In this document: piece by piece, positions 15,880 to 24,731 of the stretch
Position numbering within the stretch: position 1 is the first letter of the stretch
Layout of the letters: each line of letters opens with the position of its first letter
NCBI RefSeq assembly: GCF_002797975.1
Contig: NZ_PGET01000001.1
Location: 1,860,001 to 1,924,000, forward strand
Length of the DNA stretch: 64,000 bases
DNA from: [Clostridium] celerecrescens 18A
GTDB lineage: Bacteria > Bacillota > Clostridia > Lachnospirales > Lachnospiraceae
Direction of reading: 5' to 3'
Program-made: the position numbers and the translations under genes
Notes under the pieces: model-generated
Seen by the model: the letters and a program-made list of their open reading frames with translations, nothing else
Told to the model about the DNA's origin: nothing
Databases searched by the model: none

Positions 15880-16241
15880 ATGAGTAACAACGTAAAACTG
15901 ACAACCCGAGATTATCTGCTCAGTATCCAGCATCTGTTCGCCGCCTTCGGTGCAACCGTGCATAGCGTTACTGATAAGTCACAATCCATCGCTGGCATTA
16001 CTTTCCACAGGTGCCGGCAACTTAATATTCCACTGCTGTACTAAAATTAAGGTTCCATTATTTCCTGGTTATCCTTCACTTTTCTGGCCGCTGCCACCGC
16101 AGTTATCCGGCCGGAAGAAACCGCGATCCCAGGAAACGTACCTTTAGCACAGGGTGGAATTATTTTCGCCCTGGGGGCCATCCCTTCCTTCACTCCCATT
16201 CCCTGCGTAATTCTTATGAAGTATATGGAGCATTACGACTA
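15880..16241 (+). pseudogene. Broken uracil permease gene (uraA/pyrP-like)
   Basis: ATG at 15880 opens SNNVKLTTRDYLLSIQHLF and AAFGATV, the N-terminus of nucleobase:cation symporter-2 uracil permeases, which helps dimension the original gene at about 400 codons. After GATV the reading continues only in another frame (PSLALLSTGAGNLIFHCCTK and KVP), and later text returns in a third frame to a TAA at 16239-16241. Original-frame translation stops at 16042-16044. Most of the gene is deleted, and the last roughly 40 codons are of unclear origin. Its place just before upp fits a former uracil uptake and salvage pair; now only upp remains intact. Confidence 0.75.
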
Positions 16242-16425
16242 ATGGAACTGTTGCATGGAAAAACTTTTAAAGGATAGCTTATTGTAGAACTTAATGTTAT
16301 AGCAGGCTCAATTACAAGATACAATTTACTTTGTTTCTTGTAGTCATAATCGTTGTTCTCATAAACCTCATATTACCGGAAACCCCTGATACTCTAAGAG
16401 AATAAAGAAAGGATTTAAAACAATT

Positions 16426-17067
16426 ATGGACTTTTCAATGGACAATGTAACCGTTTTTACTCACCCGCTTATTCAGCACAAGATCTCTATTTTAAGAGAT
16501 AAGAGGACAGGCACCAATGAGTTCCGTGCCCTCATCGAAGAAATCGCAATGCTGATGGGATTTGAGGCCTTAAGAGATCTCCCCTTACAGGACGTAGAGG
16601 TGGAAACTCCCATTGAGACCTGTATGACTCCAATGATTGCCGGTAAAAAAATGGCTGTCGTTCCTATCCTTCGTGCCGGACTGGGCATGGTCAACGGAAT
16701 CCTGGCTTTGGTTCCCTCTGCAAAAGTAGGCCACATCGGCCTGTACCGGGATGAAGTTACCCATGAGCCCCACGAATACTACTGTAAGCTGCCAAGCCCA
16801 ATCGAGCAAAGAACCATTGTTGTAACAGATCCTATGCTGGCAACCGGCGGTTCCGCAGTAGCCGCTGTGGATTTCATCAAACAGCATGGCGGAAGAAACA
16901 TCAAATTCATGGCCATTATCGCTGCTCCGGAAGGCTTAAAGAGACTTCGTGAGGCACATCCGGACATCCAGATCTACATCGGACATCTGGACCGCCAGTT
17001 AAATGATAACGCCTATATCTGTCCTGGTCTGGGAGATGCAGGAGACAGAATCTTCGGTACAAAATAA
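16426..17067 (+). CDS. upp: Uracil phosphoribosyltransferase
   Basis: The pyrimidine salvage enzyme makes UMP from uracil and PRPP in the cytosol. At 213 residues it has close to the usual length. The PRPP-binding loop [16 protein letters not shown] (about residues 127-142) is canonical, with ERT-type arginines and the uracil-binding tail [24 protein letters not shown] precedes the ATG. It is monocistronic on the plus strand, behind a uracil permease remnant and followed by a strong terminator. Confidence 0.98.
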   Translation: MDFSMDNVTVFTHPLIQHKISILRDKRTGTNEFRALIEEIAMLMGFEALRDLPLQDVEVETPIETCMTPMIAGKKMAVVPILRAGLGMVNGILALVPSAKVGHIGLYRDEVTHEPHEYYCKLPSPIEQRTIVVTDPMLATGGSAVAAVDFIKQHGGRNIKFMAIIAAPEGLKRLREAHPDIQIYIGHLDRQLNDNAYICPGLGDAGDRIFGTK

Positions 17068-17087
17068 CAGACAACTAAGAACCACTA

Positions 17088-17138
17088 AAAACGCGCCTTG
17101 ATCCGGCATATCCTGCCGCTTCAAAGCGCGTTTCTTTT
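17088..17138 (+). terminator. Terminator after upp
   Basis: AAACGCGC at 17088-17096 pairs with GCGCGTTT at 17126-17133, extended inward by TTGA/TCAA, and is followed by CTTTTT. It may act for the convergent NSS transporter gene as well. Confidence 0.85.
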
Positions 17139-17148
17139 TGACTATATT

Positions 17149-18477
17149 TTATCCGATTCCTTTATATAGGATGCTAAGTGCAAATACTAACGCAGCAAGA
17201 AAAACATAGATGTATTTTGCAGTAAAAAGATAAGCCGCCCCTAAAGGCTTCTTCCTTCCCCTGTTTAATTCTTCCATGATCTTTCCATCTTTTAATACCC
17301 AGTAAATCATGATGGAGCATAAAACAGCGCCAAAGGGAACTACGTATATTGTAATCAGATCCATAAAGAATCCCATATAAGGCTCGTATTCTATGAAGAG
17401 TCCTGGAATAAACACCGCGGCTCCTACCAAAAAAATAGCCTTTTTGCGTGATAAGTGTAAATGAGTCTGTACCGCCTCTGAGCACACCTCAAGCATGTTT
17501 ACCAGAGAGGTCACCCCTGCAAACAGCACAGAAAGGAAAAACAGCACTGCCACCCATCTTCCCGCCGGAATCATGGAAAAGACCTTTGGCACTGTGATGA
17601 ACATGAGCGGCGGACCGCTTGCAGGGTCCATCTGAAAAGCAAATACCGCCGGAATGATGGCGAAGCCGGCCAAAAGCGCAGCAATCGTATCAAGGAATGC
17701 AGTGGTGATGGCTGCCTTAGGAATATCTTCCTTTTTATCCAGATAGCTTCCGTAAATGACCATTCCAGAGCCTGTAATGGATAAGGAAAAGAATGCCTGT
17801 CCCATGGCCATCACCCAGGTTTCCGGCTTCAGCAAGTACTCCCATCTGGGAACCAGCAGATATTCATAACCAGCCAGAGCGCCTGGAAGAAAAAAGACCC
17901 GGACCGCAATGATTGCAAACAGGATAAAAAAAGATGGCATCATGATTGCATTTACTTTTTCAATCCCCTTTAAGACACCGCCAGCCAGCACTGCCACAGT
18001 AATGACAACAACAAGGAAATGCCAGGGCATGCTGCCAAATTTTCCAGTCATGCTGGAAAAATATACCGTTGCATCCGTATTCATCATCACGCCGCTTAAG
18101 GATCCGAACAGATACTTAAGAACCCAGCCTACAATGATGGCATAGCCAATGGCAATGCCAAAAGACCCGATCAAAGGGATGGCTCCAATAAAGCCGCCTC
18201 CTTTTTTTCCTCTGGTCTTCATGGCATAGTCATAGGAACCAATAGGGCCTGTCCCGGTCAGCCTGCCAAAGGCAAACTCGCCGGAAAGCCCAACCATGCC
18301 AAACAAAAAAATAAAACCAAAATACACCAGTAAAAAAGCGGCTCCCCCATACTGGCCCAGGCGGTAGGGAAACATCCAGATGTTTCCCATACCTACCGCA
18401 GAGCCAACAGAGGCAAGGATAAATCCGATCCGCGAACCAAAGGTTCCGTTCTTCGCCGCAGTGTGTTGTTTATCCAT
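17149..18477 (-). CDS. Sodium-dependent transporter of the NSS/SNF family
   Basis: A 442-residue inner-membrane symporter of the LeuT type that couples amino acid or amine uptake to sodium. TM1 has the hallmark GSAVGMGNIWMFPY (about residues 25-38), where the unwound helix binds substrate and sodium; the TM8 region (VLFAGVTSLVNMLE) is also recognisable. About 11 membrane segments are visible, the usual number for bacterial NSS proteins. Substrate cannot be assigned. It is 11 bases downstream of the beta-helix protein gene and may be co-transcribed with it and topB. Confidence 0.92.
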   Translation of the reverse strand: MDKQHTAAKNGTFGSRIGFILASVGSAVGMGNIWMFPYRLGQYGGAAFLLVYFGFIFLFGMVGLSGEFAFGRLTGTGPIGSYDYAMKTRGKKGGGFIGAIPLIGSFGIAIGYAIIVGWVLKYLFGSLSGVMMNTDATVYFSSMTGKFGSMPWHFLVVVITVAVLAGGVLKGIEKVNAIMMPSFFILFAIIAVRVFFLPGALAGYEYLLVPRWEYLLKPETWVMAMGQAFFSLSITGSGMVIYGSYLDKKEDIPKAAITTAFLDTIAALLAGFAIIPAVFAFQMDPASGPPLMFITVPKVFSMIPAGRWVAVLFFLSVLFAGVTSLVNMLEVCSEAVQTHLHLSRKKAIFLVGAAVFIPGLFIEYEPYMGFFMDLITIYVVPFGAVLCSIMIYWVLKDGKIMEELNRGRKKPLGAAYLFTAKYIYVFLAALVFALSILYKGIG

Positions 18478-18488
18478 TGTACTGTTCC

Positions 18489-19169
18489 TTATTCCTCAAT
18501 TTTTTTCTCTACGATTTCTCCCTGGTTCTTATAGATGGAGTTAGCATCTACACAGCCTCTGACACAGGAAAGAGGATAAATATTGGACTTCGGTCCGATT
18601 ACGGTTCCTGGATTTAAGACTGCGCCGCAGCCAACTTCCGTGAAATCGCCTATGATCGCACCGAATTTCTTAAGGCCGGTCTCAATATCCCCGTCTTCTG
18701 CATGAACCGTTACCAAAGACTTATCGGATTTTACGTTGGAAGCCAGAGAAGAAGCACCCATATGTGACTTATAGCCTAAGATGGAATCTCCTACATAGTT
18801 GTAATGAGGAACCTGTACGCCATCAAAAAGAATGGAATTCTTAATTTCAGAAGAGTTTCCTATTACAGCACCTTCTCCAATGATGGCATTGCCTCTGATA
18901 AATGCACAATGACGGATCTGTGCGCCCTTACAGATGATCACATTCTCACCCATACATGCAGTTGGCGGAAGATTGATGGATTTATGAATCCATACTGCTT
19001 TACCCACGTGAACAAACTCATCCTTTGGAAGACGCGCTCCCAGAGAGACGATGAATTCGCTGATTTTGGGAAGGATCTCCCATGGGTAAGTAGTCTGTTC
19101 AAATAATAATTTTGCTATTGTATGGGTAGTATCAAATAAGTCCTGGTTTGTCATATCTTCTTTTTTCAT
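18489..19169 (-). CDS. Left-handed beta-helix protein, GlmU acetyltransferase-like
   Basis: A 226-residue protein whose middle part (about residues 60-205) is a run of hexapeptide repeats ([LIV]GxxxI patterns such as MGENVIICKGAQI, RGNAIIGEGAVI, VGCGAVLNPGTVIG), meaning a left-handed parallel beta-helix. Databases often name such proteins UDP-N-acetylglucosamine pyrophosphorylase, but there is no nucleotidyltransferase domain, only the helix plus a short N-terminal helical part. An acyl- or acetyltransferase role on a sugar nucleotide is possible and unproven. AGGAG precedes ATG 19169. It lies tightly between topB (11 bases) and the NSS transporter (11 bases). Confidence 0.75.
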   Translation of the reverse strand: MKKEDMTNQDLFDTTHTIAKLLFEQTTYPWEILPKISEFIVSLGARLPKDEFVHVGKAVWIHKSINLPPTACMGENVIICKGAQIRHCAFIRGNAIIGEGAVIGNSSEIKNSILFDGVQVPHYNYVGDSILGYKSHMGASSLASNVKSDKSLVTVHAEDGDIETGLKKFGAIIGDFTEVGCGAVLNPGTVIGPKSNIYPLSCVRGCVDANSIYKNQGEIVEKKIEE

Positions 19170-19180
19170 TTTATAATCTC

Positions 19181-21307
19181 CTATTTTTGTTTTTTATAAT
19201 TAGCTGCCGCGGCATCAAATACACCATGCAGATCGTAGTGATTGTTGAGTCTTAAAACTCCTGCGGTCCGCCCGGCAACAAAATTCTCCAGCTTCTGCAT
19301 ATATTCATCCGGGGTTATGGACCCCTCGGCCACGTAAGTCAGCCCTTTTTCCCAGCTTGCCGTCAATTCCGGATTAAGAAGCTGTCTGATGGAAGCATTG
19401 ACTACGTCGAAAATCATCTCTCCCAAAAGAGTGGGTACAATTATCTGAGTCTTGCTGTTTAGGGAGAGGTATTTGATATTGCACAGCTTTTTTAAAATCT
19501 CAGCCCGTGTAGCACTGGTTCCTATTCCGCTTCCCTTTATCTGGGCGCGGAGTTCTTCATCTTCAATAAGCTGTCCGGCGTTTTCCATGGCTAAGATCAT
19601 GGAACCGGATGTATAGCGCTTGGGAGGAGAGGTTTCTCCTTCCTTAATCGTCAGCTTTTTAAGAGGAAGCTTCATTCCTTTTTTCAGGGTGCCAAGCATA
19701 GCAACGAATGCGGGATTATCCATCTGATTCTGAGAGGATTCCTGATTGTTCTCCTCTTGTCCGTTGTCCTCAGAAGGTGCTTCACCATTTCCTTCATCCT
19801 GCTGCTTCTTTTTTCCCCAGGACACCTCAGCAACTTTTAAATAACCCGCTTCCAGCATGACCCGGAAATTGGCATAAAAATGTTCCTTTCCCGACAACTG
19901 ATTCGGGGCGGGTTCTGCAGCGGGGTTCCCTGTATCCGCCACAAGCTCCAGGGCATATTTCTGATAAACAGCCGGGGGATAAAAGACGCTTATAAATCTT
20001 CTTGCTATGACTTCATAAACCTTCAATCCCAGGGGAGACAGTCCTCTCAACGCGGCAAGTCCCTGACCGGTGGGTATGATGGCATAGTGGTCCGTTATTT
20101 GCTTATCATTGACGTACCTGGTTTTTTCAATGGTCTTAAAAGAGCCCTTCTCCATAACCTCTGCAGCTGCTTCTGCCAAAGGTTCAAAGCCCTTAAGCCC
20201 GGCTATGTTCTTATGGATCTCCTTTGCAACCGCCGTGGATAAAACTCTGGCATCAGTTCTTGGGTAAGTGACCAGCTTCTTCTCATAAAGCTCCTGGACC
20301 TGCTTTAAGGTCTCATCAGGACTGATCTTAAACATTCTGGAACAGTCATTCTGAAGCTCAGCCAGATTGTAAAGCAAGGGAGGATTCTTTGTTTCCTTTT
20401 TCTTTTCTATGGAAGCAACGGTTCCTTCCATGGGATCCATGAGAGACAGGGTGTTTATCAGCTCTTCCGCATATTTTCGTTCCTTAAAGCCGTTTTCCTT
20501 ATAAAGGAATGGGGATTCGAAATACTTGGATCCAGGAGCGCTTCTCCACTCCCCGTCAAAATCCATACCCGATAATTCGGGGTTTACTGCATCTTCTTTA
20601 GAAAAGGTTCCGATTACACGGTAAAACGGAGTTTTAACAAAGTCCCGGACCTCCCGTTCTCTCCGCACCACCATCCCCATGACACAGGTCATGACCCGGC
20701 CGACGGATATTACCGTATTCTTCCCGCTTTTTAAGTAATTGGAAATATGCTGCCCATATCTTAGTGTAAGCAATCGGGAAAAATTAATTCCCATGAGATA
20801 ATCTTCTTTCGCCCTTAAATAGGCTGAGGCCGAAAGATTATCGTATTCGGATTCATCCTTTGCTTCCCGGATGCCTCGTAAAATCTCATCCTCAGTCTGG
20901 GAATCAATCCACACACGTTTCTGCTTCTTGTCCACCACTCCTGCCATTTGCGCCACCAGGCGGTATATGTATTCTCCTTCCCGCCCGGAGTCCGTGCATA
21001 CATAAATGGTATCCACATCAGGACGGTTCAGCAGGCCGCTTACAATCTTAAATTGTTTTTCAGCGTTTGGAATCACCTCGTACTTAAACTCCTTGGGAAG
21101 AAAAGGAAGGGTGGATAGGCTCCACCGCTTGAATTTGGGATCATAGCTTTCCGGATAGCTCATCGTTACCAGATGCCCTACGCACCAGGTTATGATCACC
21201 TGATCCGATTCTATATATCCATCCCTGCGTCTTCCATTCGCCTTTAAAGCGTTGGCAAACTCCTGGGCCACACTTGGTTTTTCTGCAATGTATAACGATT
21301 TCGACAT
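19181..21307 (-). CDS. topB: DNA topoisomerase III
   Basis: A type IA topoisomerase of 708 residues that relaxes and decatenates DNA through a 5'-phosphotyrosine. The TOPRIM domain starts YIAEKPSVAQEF (E9) and carries CTDSGREGEYIYR (about 104-116). The catalytic tyrosine is Y348 in VTYPRTDARVL, and the TSATRAEILKKL motif is near the C-terminal side. There are no zinc fingers at the end, as is usual for TopB. SVGRVMTCV at about 201-209 differs from the common SxGRVQTP. An internal Q/E/N-rich linker (around 485-510) is an insertion. A second type IA enzyme (topA) lies at 56771. Confidence 0.95.
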   Translation of the reverse strand: MSKSLYIAEKPSVAQEFANALKANGRRRDGYIESDQVIITWCVGHLVTMSYPESYDPKFKRWSLSTLPFLPKEFKYEVIPNAEKQFKIVSGLLNRPDVDTIYVCTDSGREGEYIYRLVAQMAGVVDKKQKRVWIDSQTEDEILRGIREAKDESEYDNLSASAYLRAKEDYLMGINFSRLLTLRYGQHISNYLKSGKNTVISVGRVMTCVMGMVVRREREVRDFVKTPFYRVIGTFSKEDAVNPELSGMDFDGEWRSAPGSKYFESPFLYKENGFKERKYAEELINTLSLMDPMEGTVASIEKKKETKNPPLLYNLAELQNDCSRMFKISPDETLKQVQELYEKKLVTYPRTDARVLSTAVAKEIHKNIAGLKGFEPLAEAAAEVMEKGSFKTIEKTRYVNDKQITDHYAIIPTGQGLAALRGLSPLGLKVYEVIARRFISVFYPPAVYQKYALELVADTGNPAAEPAPNQLSGKEHFYANFRVMLEAGYLKVAEVSWGKKKQQDEGNGEAPSEDNGQEENNQESSQNQMDNPAFVAMLGTLKKGMKLPLKKLTIKEGETSPPKRYTSGSMILAMENAGQLIEDEELRAQIKGSGIGTSATRAEILKKLCNIKYLSLNSKTQIIVPTLLGEMIFDVVNASIRQLLNPELTASWEKGLTYVAEGSITPDEYMQKLENFVAGRTAGVLRLNNHYDLHGVFDAAAANYKKQK

Positions 21308-21384
21308 ATATCTCCCTACCGCCTTATGATAGTAACCTGTTCATTATAACACTAAAATTGATGAATGGCAAATCTTTCTGATAA

Positions 21385-22275
21385 CTATGCCTTTGCGGAA
21401 CCTTTCCTTTTATATTCAGATAAGATAACGGAGGTGAACATCAGCACACATCCAGCCGCCAGTTTTATCGTCACCTGCTCCCCCAAAAACAGAACGGAAA
21501 ACATCAGGCCGAATACAGCTTCAAAGGATAAAATAATGGAGGAAGTATTGGGAGTCAGATGCTTTTGTCCCATATTCTGGAGAAGAAAACAGATCATCGT
21601 GCAAAAGATTCCCAGATACAGCAGGCCGGTCACCATGGAAGTGTCAATCACGGTTACATCTAAGGAACCTTCCAAAACCGGAGCAATTGCCCAGCTTAAG
21701 ATTGCCGCCATAACCATCTGGATCACAGTCAGGATAATGGGATCATGGTCTTCAGTATAACGATCAATAAAAACAATATGAAACGCGAAGAAAAAGCCGC
21801 ATACAAAAGTCATCAAATCCCCAATATTCACGGAAAGGTCTCCCTCCAGGGACAACAGCGCAAGTCCCAGCACTGCGATACCTGCTGCCGCCACATTGTT
21901 CCGGGAAGGCTTTTTTCTGTTATAAAACCAATGGAGAAACGGTACCAGGATCACGTACAATGTGGTGATAAAAGCATTTTTACTGGCAGTAGTATATTTA
22001 AGCCCATAGGTCTGAAAAAAATAACTGACAAACAAAAAAACTCCTAAAAGTCCGCCGCACATTAAATCCGGCTTACTGACTTTTTTCACCCGCTTCCAGA
22101 ATACGGCCACCAGCGCAACAGACGCAATGGTAAAGCGTAAAGCCAGTAAATAAGCCGGGGTGATCACTTCCACCGAATTCTTCATCACAACAAAGCCGCT
22201 GCCCCATATGATGGTTGTTATAATCAGACCCAAGGCAGATAATGCCTTAATCCCTTTTCCGTCCTGTTTATTCAT
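21385..22275 (-). CDS. DMT superfamily transporter (EamA)
   Basis: About 296 residues from ATG 22275, with ten predicted membrane helices arranged as two EamA repeats. The first opens IITTIIWGSGFVVMKNS and the second contains TGLLYLGIFCTMICFLLQNMGQ. Proteins of this type export amino acids or other metabolites, but the substrate cannot be read from sequence. A frame eight codons longer begins with GTG. AGGTG before the ATG at 22275 favours the shorter start. Confidence 0.87.
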   Translation of the reverse strand: MNKQDGKGIKALSALGLIITTIIWGSGFVVMKNSVEVITPAYLLALRFTIASVALVAVFWKRVKKVSKPDLMCGGLLGVFLFVSYFFQTYGLKYTTASKNAFITTLYVILVPFLHWFYNRKKPSRNNVAAAGIAVLGLALLSLEGDLSVNIGDLMTFVCGFFFAFHIVFIDRYTEDHDPIILTVIQMVMAAILSWAIAPVLEGSLDVTVIDTSMVTGLLYLGIFCTMICFLLQNMGQKHLTPNTSSIILSFEAVFGLMFSVLFLGEQVTIKLAAGCVLMFTSVILSEYKRKGSAKA

Positions 22276-22295
22276 ATGTACACCTAGATGTCCTT

Positions 22296-22332
22296 TCACA
22301 AAAGAGCAGGGGCGCAGTATCCTGCGTCCCTG
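22296..22332 (-). terminator. Terminator after galM
   Basis: CAGGGGCGCAG (22307-22317) pairs with CTGCGTCCCTG (22322-22332) around a 4-base loop, and on the minus strand TGCTCTTTTG follows. It separates galM from the EamA gene. Confidence 0.7.
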
Positions 22333-22353
22333 GTTTATTTTACCTGCTCATTT

Positions 22354-23415
22354 CTATTTTATAATAGAGAACTTGTATATGGTTGTTGTCTTATATTCTT
22401 CGCCGGCTTTTAAGACTGGAGACTGAAATTCCGGTTTATTTACGGAATCAGGATAATACTGGGTTTCAAAGCAATAGCAGCAGCGCTTTTCGTATACCGC
22501 TCCGCCTTTGCCCGTCATTCCATTTTTTAAGAAGTTCGCAGTGTAGAACTGTATTCCGGGAAGGTCTGTATAAACCTCCATCCGGATGCCTGTCTTATCT
22601 GATTCCGATGCGGCACACAGGGAAACCTCACCTTGCGGGTGGTTTAATACCCAGTTATGGTCATAACCTCCGCCAAAGATCAGCGCCTCATATTTCTCAT
22701 TGATATCCTGCTCAATGGGTTTCATTACAGTGAAGTCCATGGGAGTTCCCTTAACAGGGGTGAACTCCCCGGTGGGAATGGAACCTTCATCTGCCCTTGT
22801 ATATGTATCTGCATCAATCCAGACACGCTGCTTCATGGCATCTGCGCCATCATGTCCATCAAGGTTGAAATAACTGTGATTGGTAAAGTTTGCTACGGTA
22901 TCTGCATCGCAGATCATATGGTAGGAAATCTCAAGGCTGTTATCCGGTGTTAGTGTATAGGTTACTGTAATGTTTGCATTCCCTGGGAATCCCTGATCTC
23001 CATCTGGTGAAAACAGGGAAAAGCTGACACTTGTTCCAAGATCATTTTCCTCCGCCTCACTGTCCCAAAGACGGCTTTGGTAAAGATCCGGTCCGCTGTG
23101 AAGATTGTTAGGCCCGTTATTAGGTTCCAGTTTGTACTCTTTTCCATTAATGCTGAATTTTGCACCTGCAATACGGTTGGCATTCCTTCCGATGGGAGCT
23201 CCAAAATGTGGCGGATTTAAAAGATATTCATCCGCGCTGTCAAATCCCAGGACCACATCAACTACGGTCCCATCCCTGTCAGGCACATTCATATTGACCC
23301 AAACTGCACCGAGATTTGTGAAAGAAGCGGAAACTCCGTTTCTATTTACAAGTGTATACAGATACACTTCCCTTCCATCTTGCATGTTTCCCCAAAGCTC
23401 TTTCTTGTATGCCAT
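22354..23415 (-). CDS. galM: Aldose 1-epimerase (galactose mutarotase)
   Basis: A 353-residue GalM fold enzyme that interconverts alpha and beta anomers of aldoses. Active-site parts are visible: NNLHSGP with the first histidine (about residue 103), NFTNHSYFNL with the second (about 180), and FETQYYPDSVN near the C-terminus with the catalytic glutamate. It is not next to other sugar genes here. asd lies upstream, 68 bases away, with a weak hairpin between them. Confidence 0.94.
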   Translation of the reverse strand: MAYKKELWGNMQDGREVYLYTLVNRNGVSASFTNLGAVWVNMNVPDRDGTVVDVVLGFDSADEYLLNPPHFGAPIGRNANRIAGAKFSINGKEYKLEPNNGPNNLHSGPDLYQSRLWDSEAEENDLGTSVSFSLFSPDGDQGFPGNANITVTYTLTPDNSLEISYHMICDADTVANFTNHSYFNLDGHDGADAMKQRVWIDADTYTRADEGSIPTGEFTPVKGTPMDFTVMKPIEQDINEKYEALIFGGGYDHNWVLNHPQGEVSLCAASESDKTGIRMEVYTDLPGIQFYTANFLKNGMTGKGGAVYEKRCCYCFETQYYPDSVNKPEFQSPVLKAGEEYKTTTIYKFSIIK

Positions 23416-23482
23416 TTTCCTTCCTCCATATACCTTTTTACTTAAAGCTCTCTCCCTGAAGGTCGAGAGCTCTATGATCCAA

Positions 23483-24571
23483 TCATTCTTTGGCCTTGAT
23501 ATATCCCTTTGCGGTTAAAAGCTCTGCTGAGAGAACCGCACCGCCGGCCGCTCCGCGGACCGTATTATGGGACAGACCCACAAATTTATAATCGTAAACC
23601 GAATCTTCTCTTAAACGTCCTACTGAAATTCCCATTCCTTTTTCAAAATCCACATCATGAGTAACCTGTGGACGGTTATCCTCTTCCAGATACTGTATGA
23701 ACTGCTTGGGAGCGCTTGGAAGCTCAAGTTCCTGCGGAAGGCCCTTAAAATTCACCATGCGGTCAATTAATTCCTCTTTGGTGGGCTTTTTGCGGAATTT
23801 TACAAATACAGCCGCCGTATGTCCGTTTAATACGGGTACCCGTATGCACTGACAGGTGATGACCGGTTCACTGGCTTTTACGATCTCCCCGTTTTCAATC
23901 TTTCCCCAGAGACGAAGCGGCTCCTGCTCGCTCTTTTCTTCTTCTCCTCCGATATAAGGAATGATGTTTTCTACCATCTCCGGCCAGTCCTTAAAGGTCT
24001 TTCCGGCTCCGGAAATTGCCTGATAGGTCGTAGCCACCACTTCATAGGGTTCAAATTCCTTCCAGGCTGTCAAAACAGGTGCATAGCTTTGAATGGAGCA
24101 GTTGGGTTTTACCACAATGAATCCACGGTCTGTGCCCAGACGCTTTTTCTGATCCTCAATGACTTCAAAATGCTCAGGATTGATCTCAGGCACCACCATA
24201 GGAACATCCGGCGTCCACCGATGGGCACTGTTATTTGATACAACCGGTGTTCCGGTCTTTGCATATGCTTCCTCAATGGCCTTTATTTCTTCCTTGGTCA
24301 TATCCACAGCGCTGAAAACAAAATCAACACTGGCAGCAACCGCTTCCACTTCATTTACATTCATGACAGTTAGGTTTTTTACGGCCTCAGGCATTGGAGT
24401 GGTCATTTTCCAACGGCCGCCCACTGCTTCCTCATAAGTTCTGCCAGCAGAACGAGGACTTGCTGCCACTGTCACCACCTCATACCATGGATGATTCTCC
24501 AGAAGAGAAATAAATCTCTGTCCCACCATACCGGTTGCTCCTAAAACGCCAACTCGCAATCTTTTTTCCAT
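23483..24571 (-). CDS. asd: Aspartate-semialdehyde dehydrogenase
   Basis: The enzyme reduces aspartyl phosphate to aspartate semialdehyde with NADPH, the branch point to lysine, diaminopimelate, threonine and methionine. From ATG 24571 it is 362 residues. It shows VGVLGATGMVGQRF for NADP binding, VVKPNCSIQSYAP with the catalytic cysteine, and a GHTAAVFVKF region. The MVGQRFISLLENHPWYEV form and length fit the archaeal/yeast-like ASADH group common in Clostridia rather than the enterobacterial type. GAGGAG precedes the chosen ATG; an ATG eight codons upstream is less likely. Confidence 0.95.
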   Translation of the reverse strand: MEKRLRVGVLGATGMVGQRFISLLENHPWYEVVTVAASPRSAGRTYEEAVGGRWKMTTPMPEAVKNLTVMNVNEVEAVAASVDFVFSAVDMTKEEIKAIEEAYAKTGTPVVSNNSAHRWTPDVPMVVPEINPEHFEVIEDQKKRLGTDRGFIVVKPNCSIQSYAPVLTAWKEFEPYEVVATTYQAISGAGKTFKDWPEMVENIIPYIGGEEEKSEQEPLRLWGKIENGEIVKASEPVITCQCIRVPVLNGHTAAVFVKFRKKPTKEELIDRMVNFKGLPQELELPSAPKQFIQYLEEDNRPQVTHDVDFEKGMGISVGRLREDSVYDYKFVGLSHNTVRGAAGGAVLSAELLTAKGYIKAKE

Positions 24572-24695
24572 CGCTTTCTCCTCTTTTCTTTTCATTTTGT
24601 AATCTTATCATATGCTAAATTCTTAACTATCCTATAACAAAGTGAAAAAAAAATCAATATTTATTCGCCAGAAAAATACATTTGTACGCCGTGCA

Positions 24696-24718
24696 CATAC
24701 ATTTCTTTAAAATGTATG
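24696..24718. other. Inverted repeat between parC and asd
   Basis: CATACATTT (24696-24704) pairs with AAATGTATG (24710-24718), with a 5-base loop, in the leader between parC and asd. No T-run follows. It may be a protein-binding site or a weak transcript end. Confidence 0.4.
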
Positions 24719-24731
24719 CTGCAGTAAAGCA

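Noticed and set aside
24571..24731. Lysine riboswitch or T-box before asd
   Set aside because: The leader is too short and none of the conserved elements (such as the T-box GGTGG word) is present.
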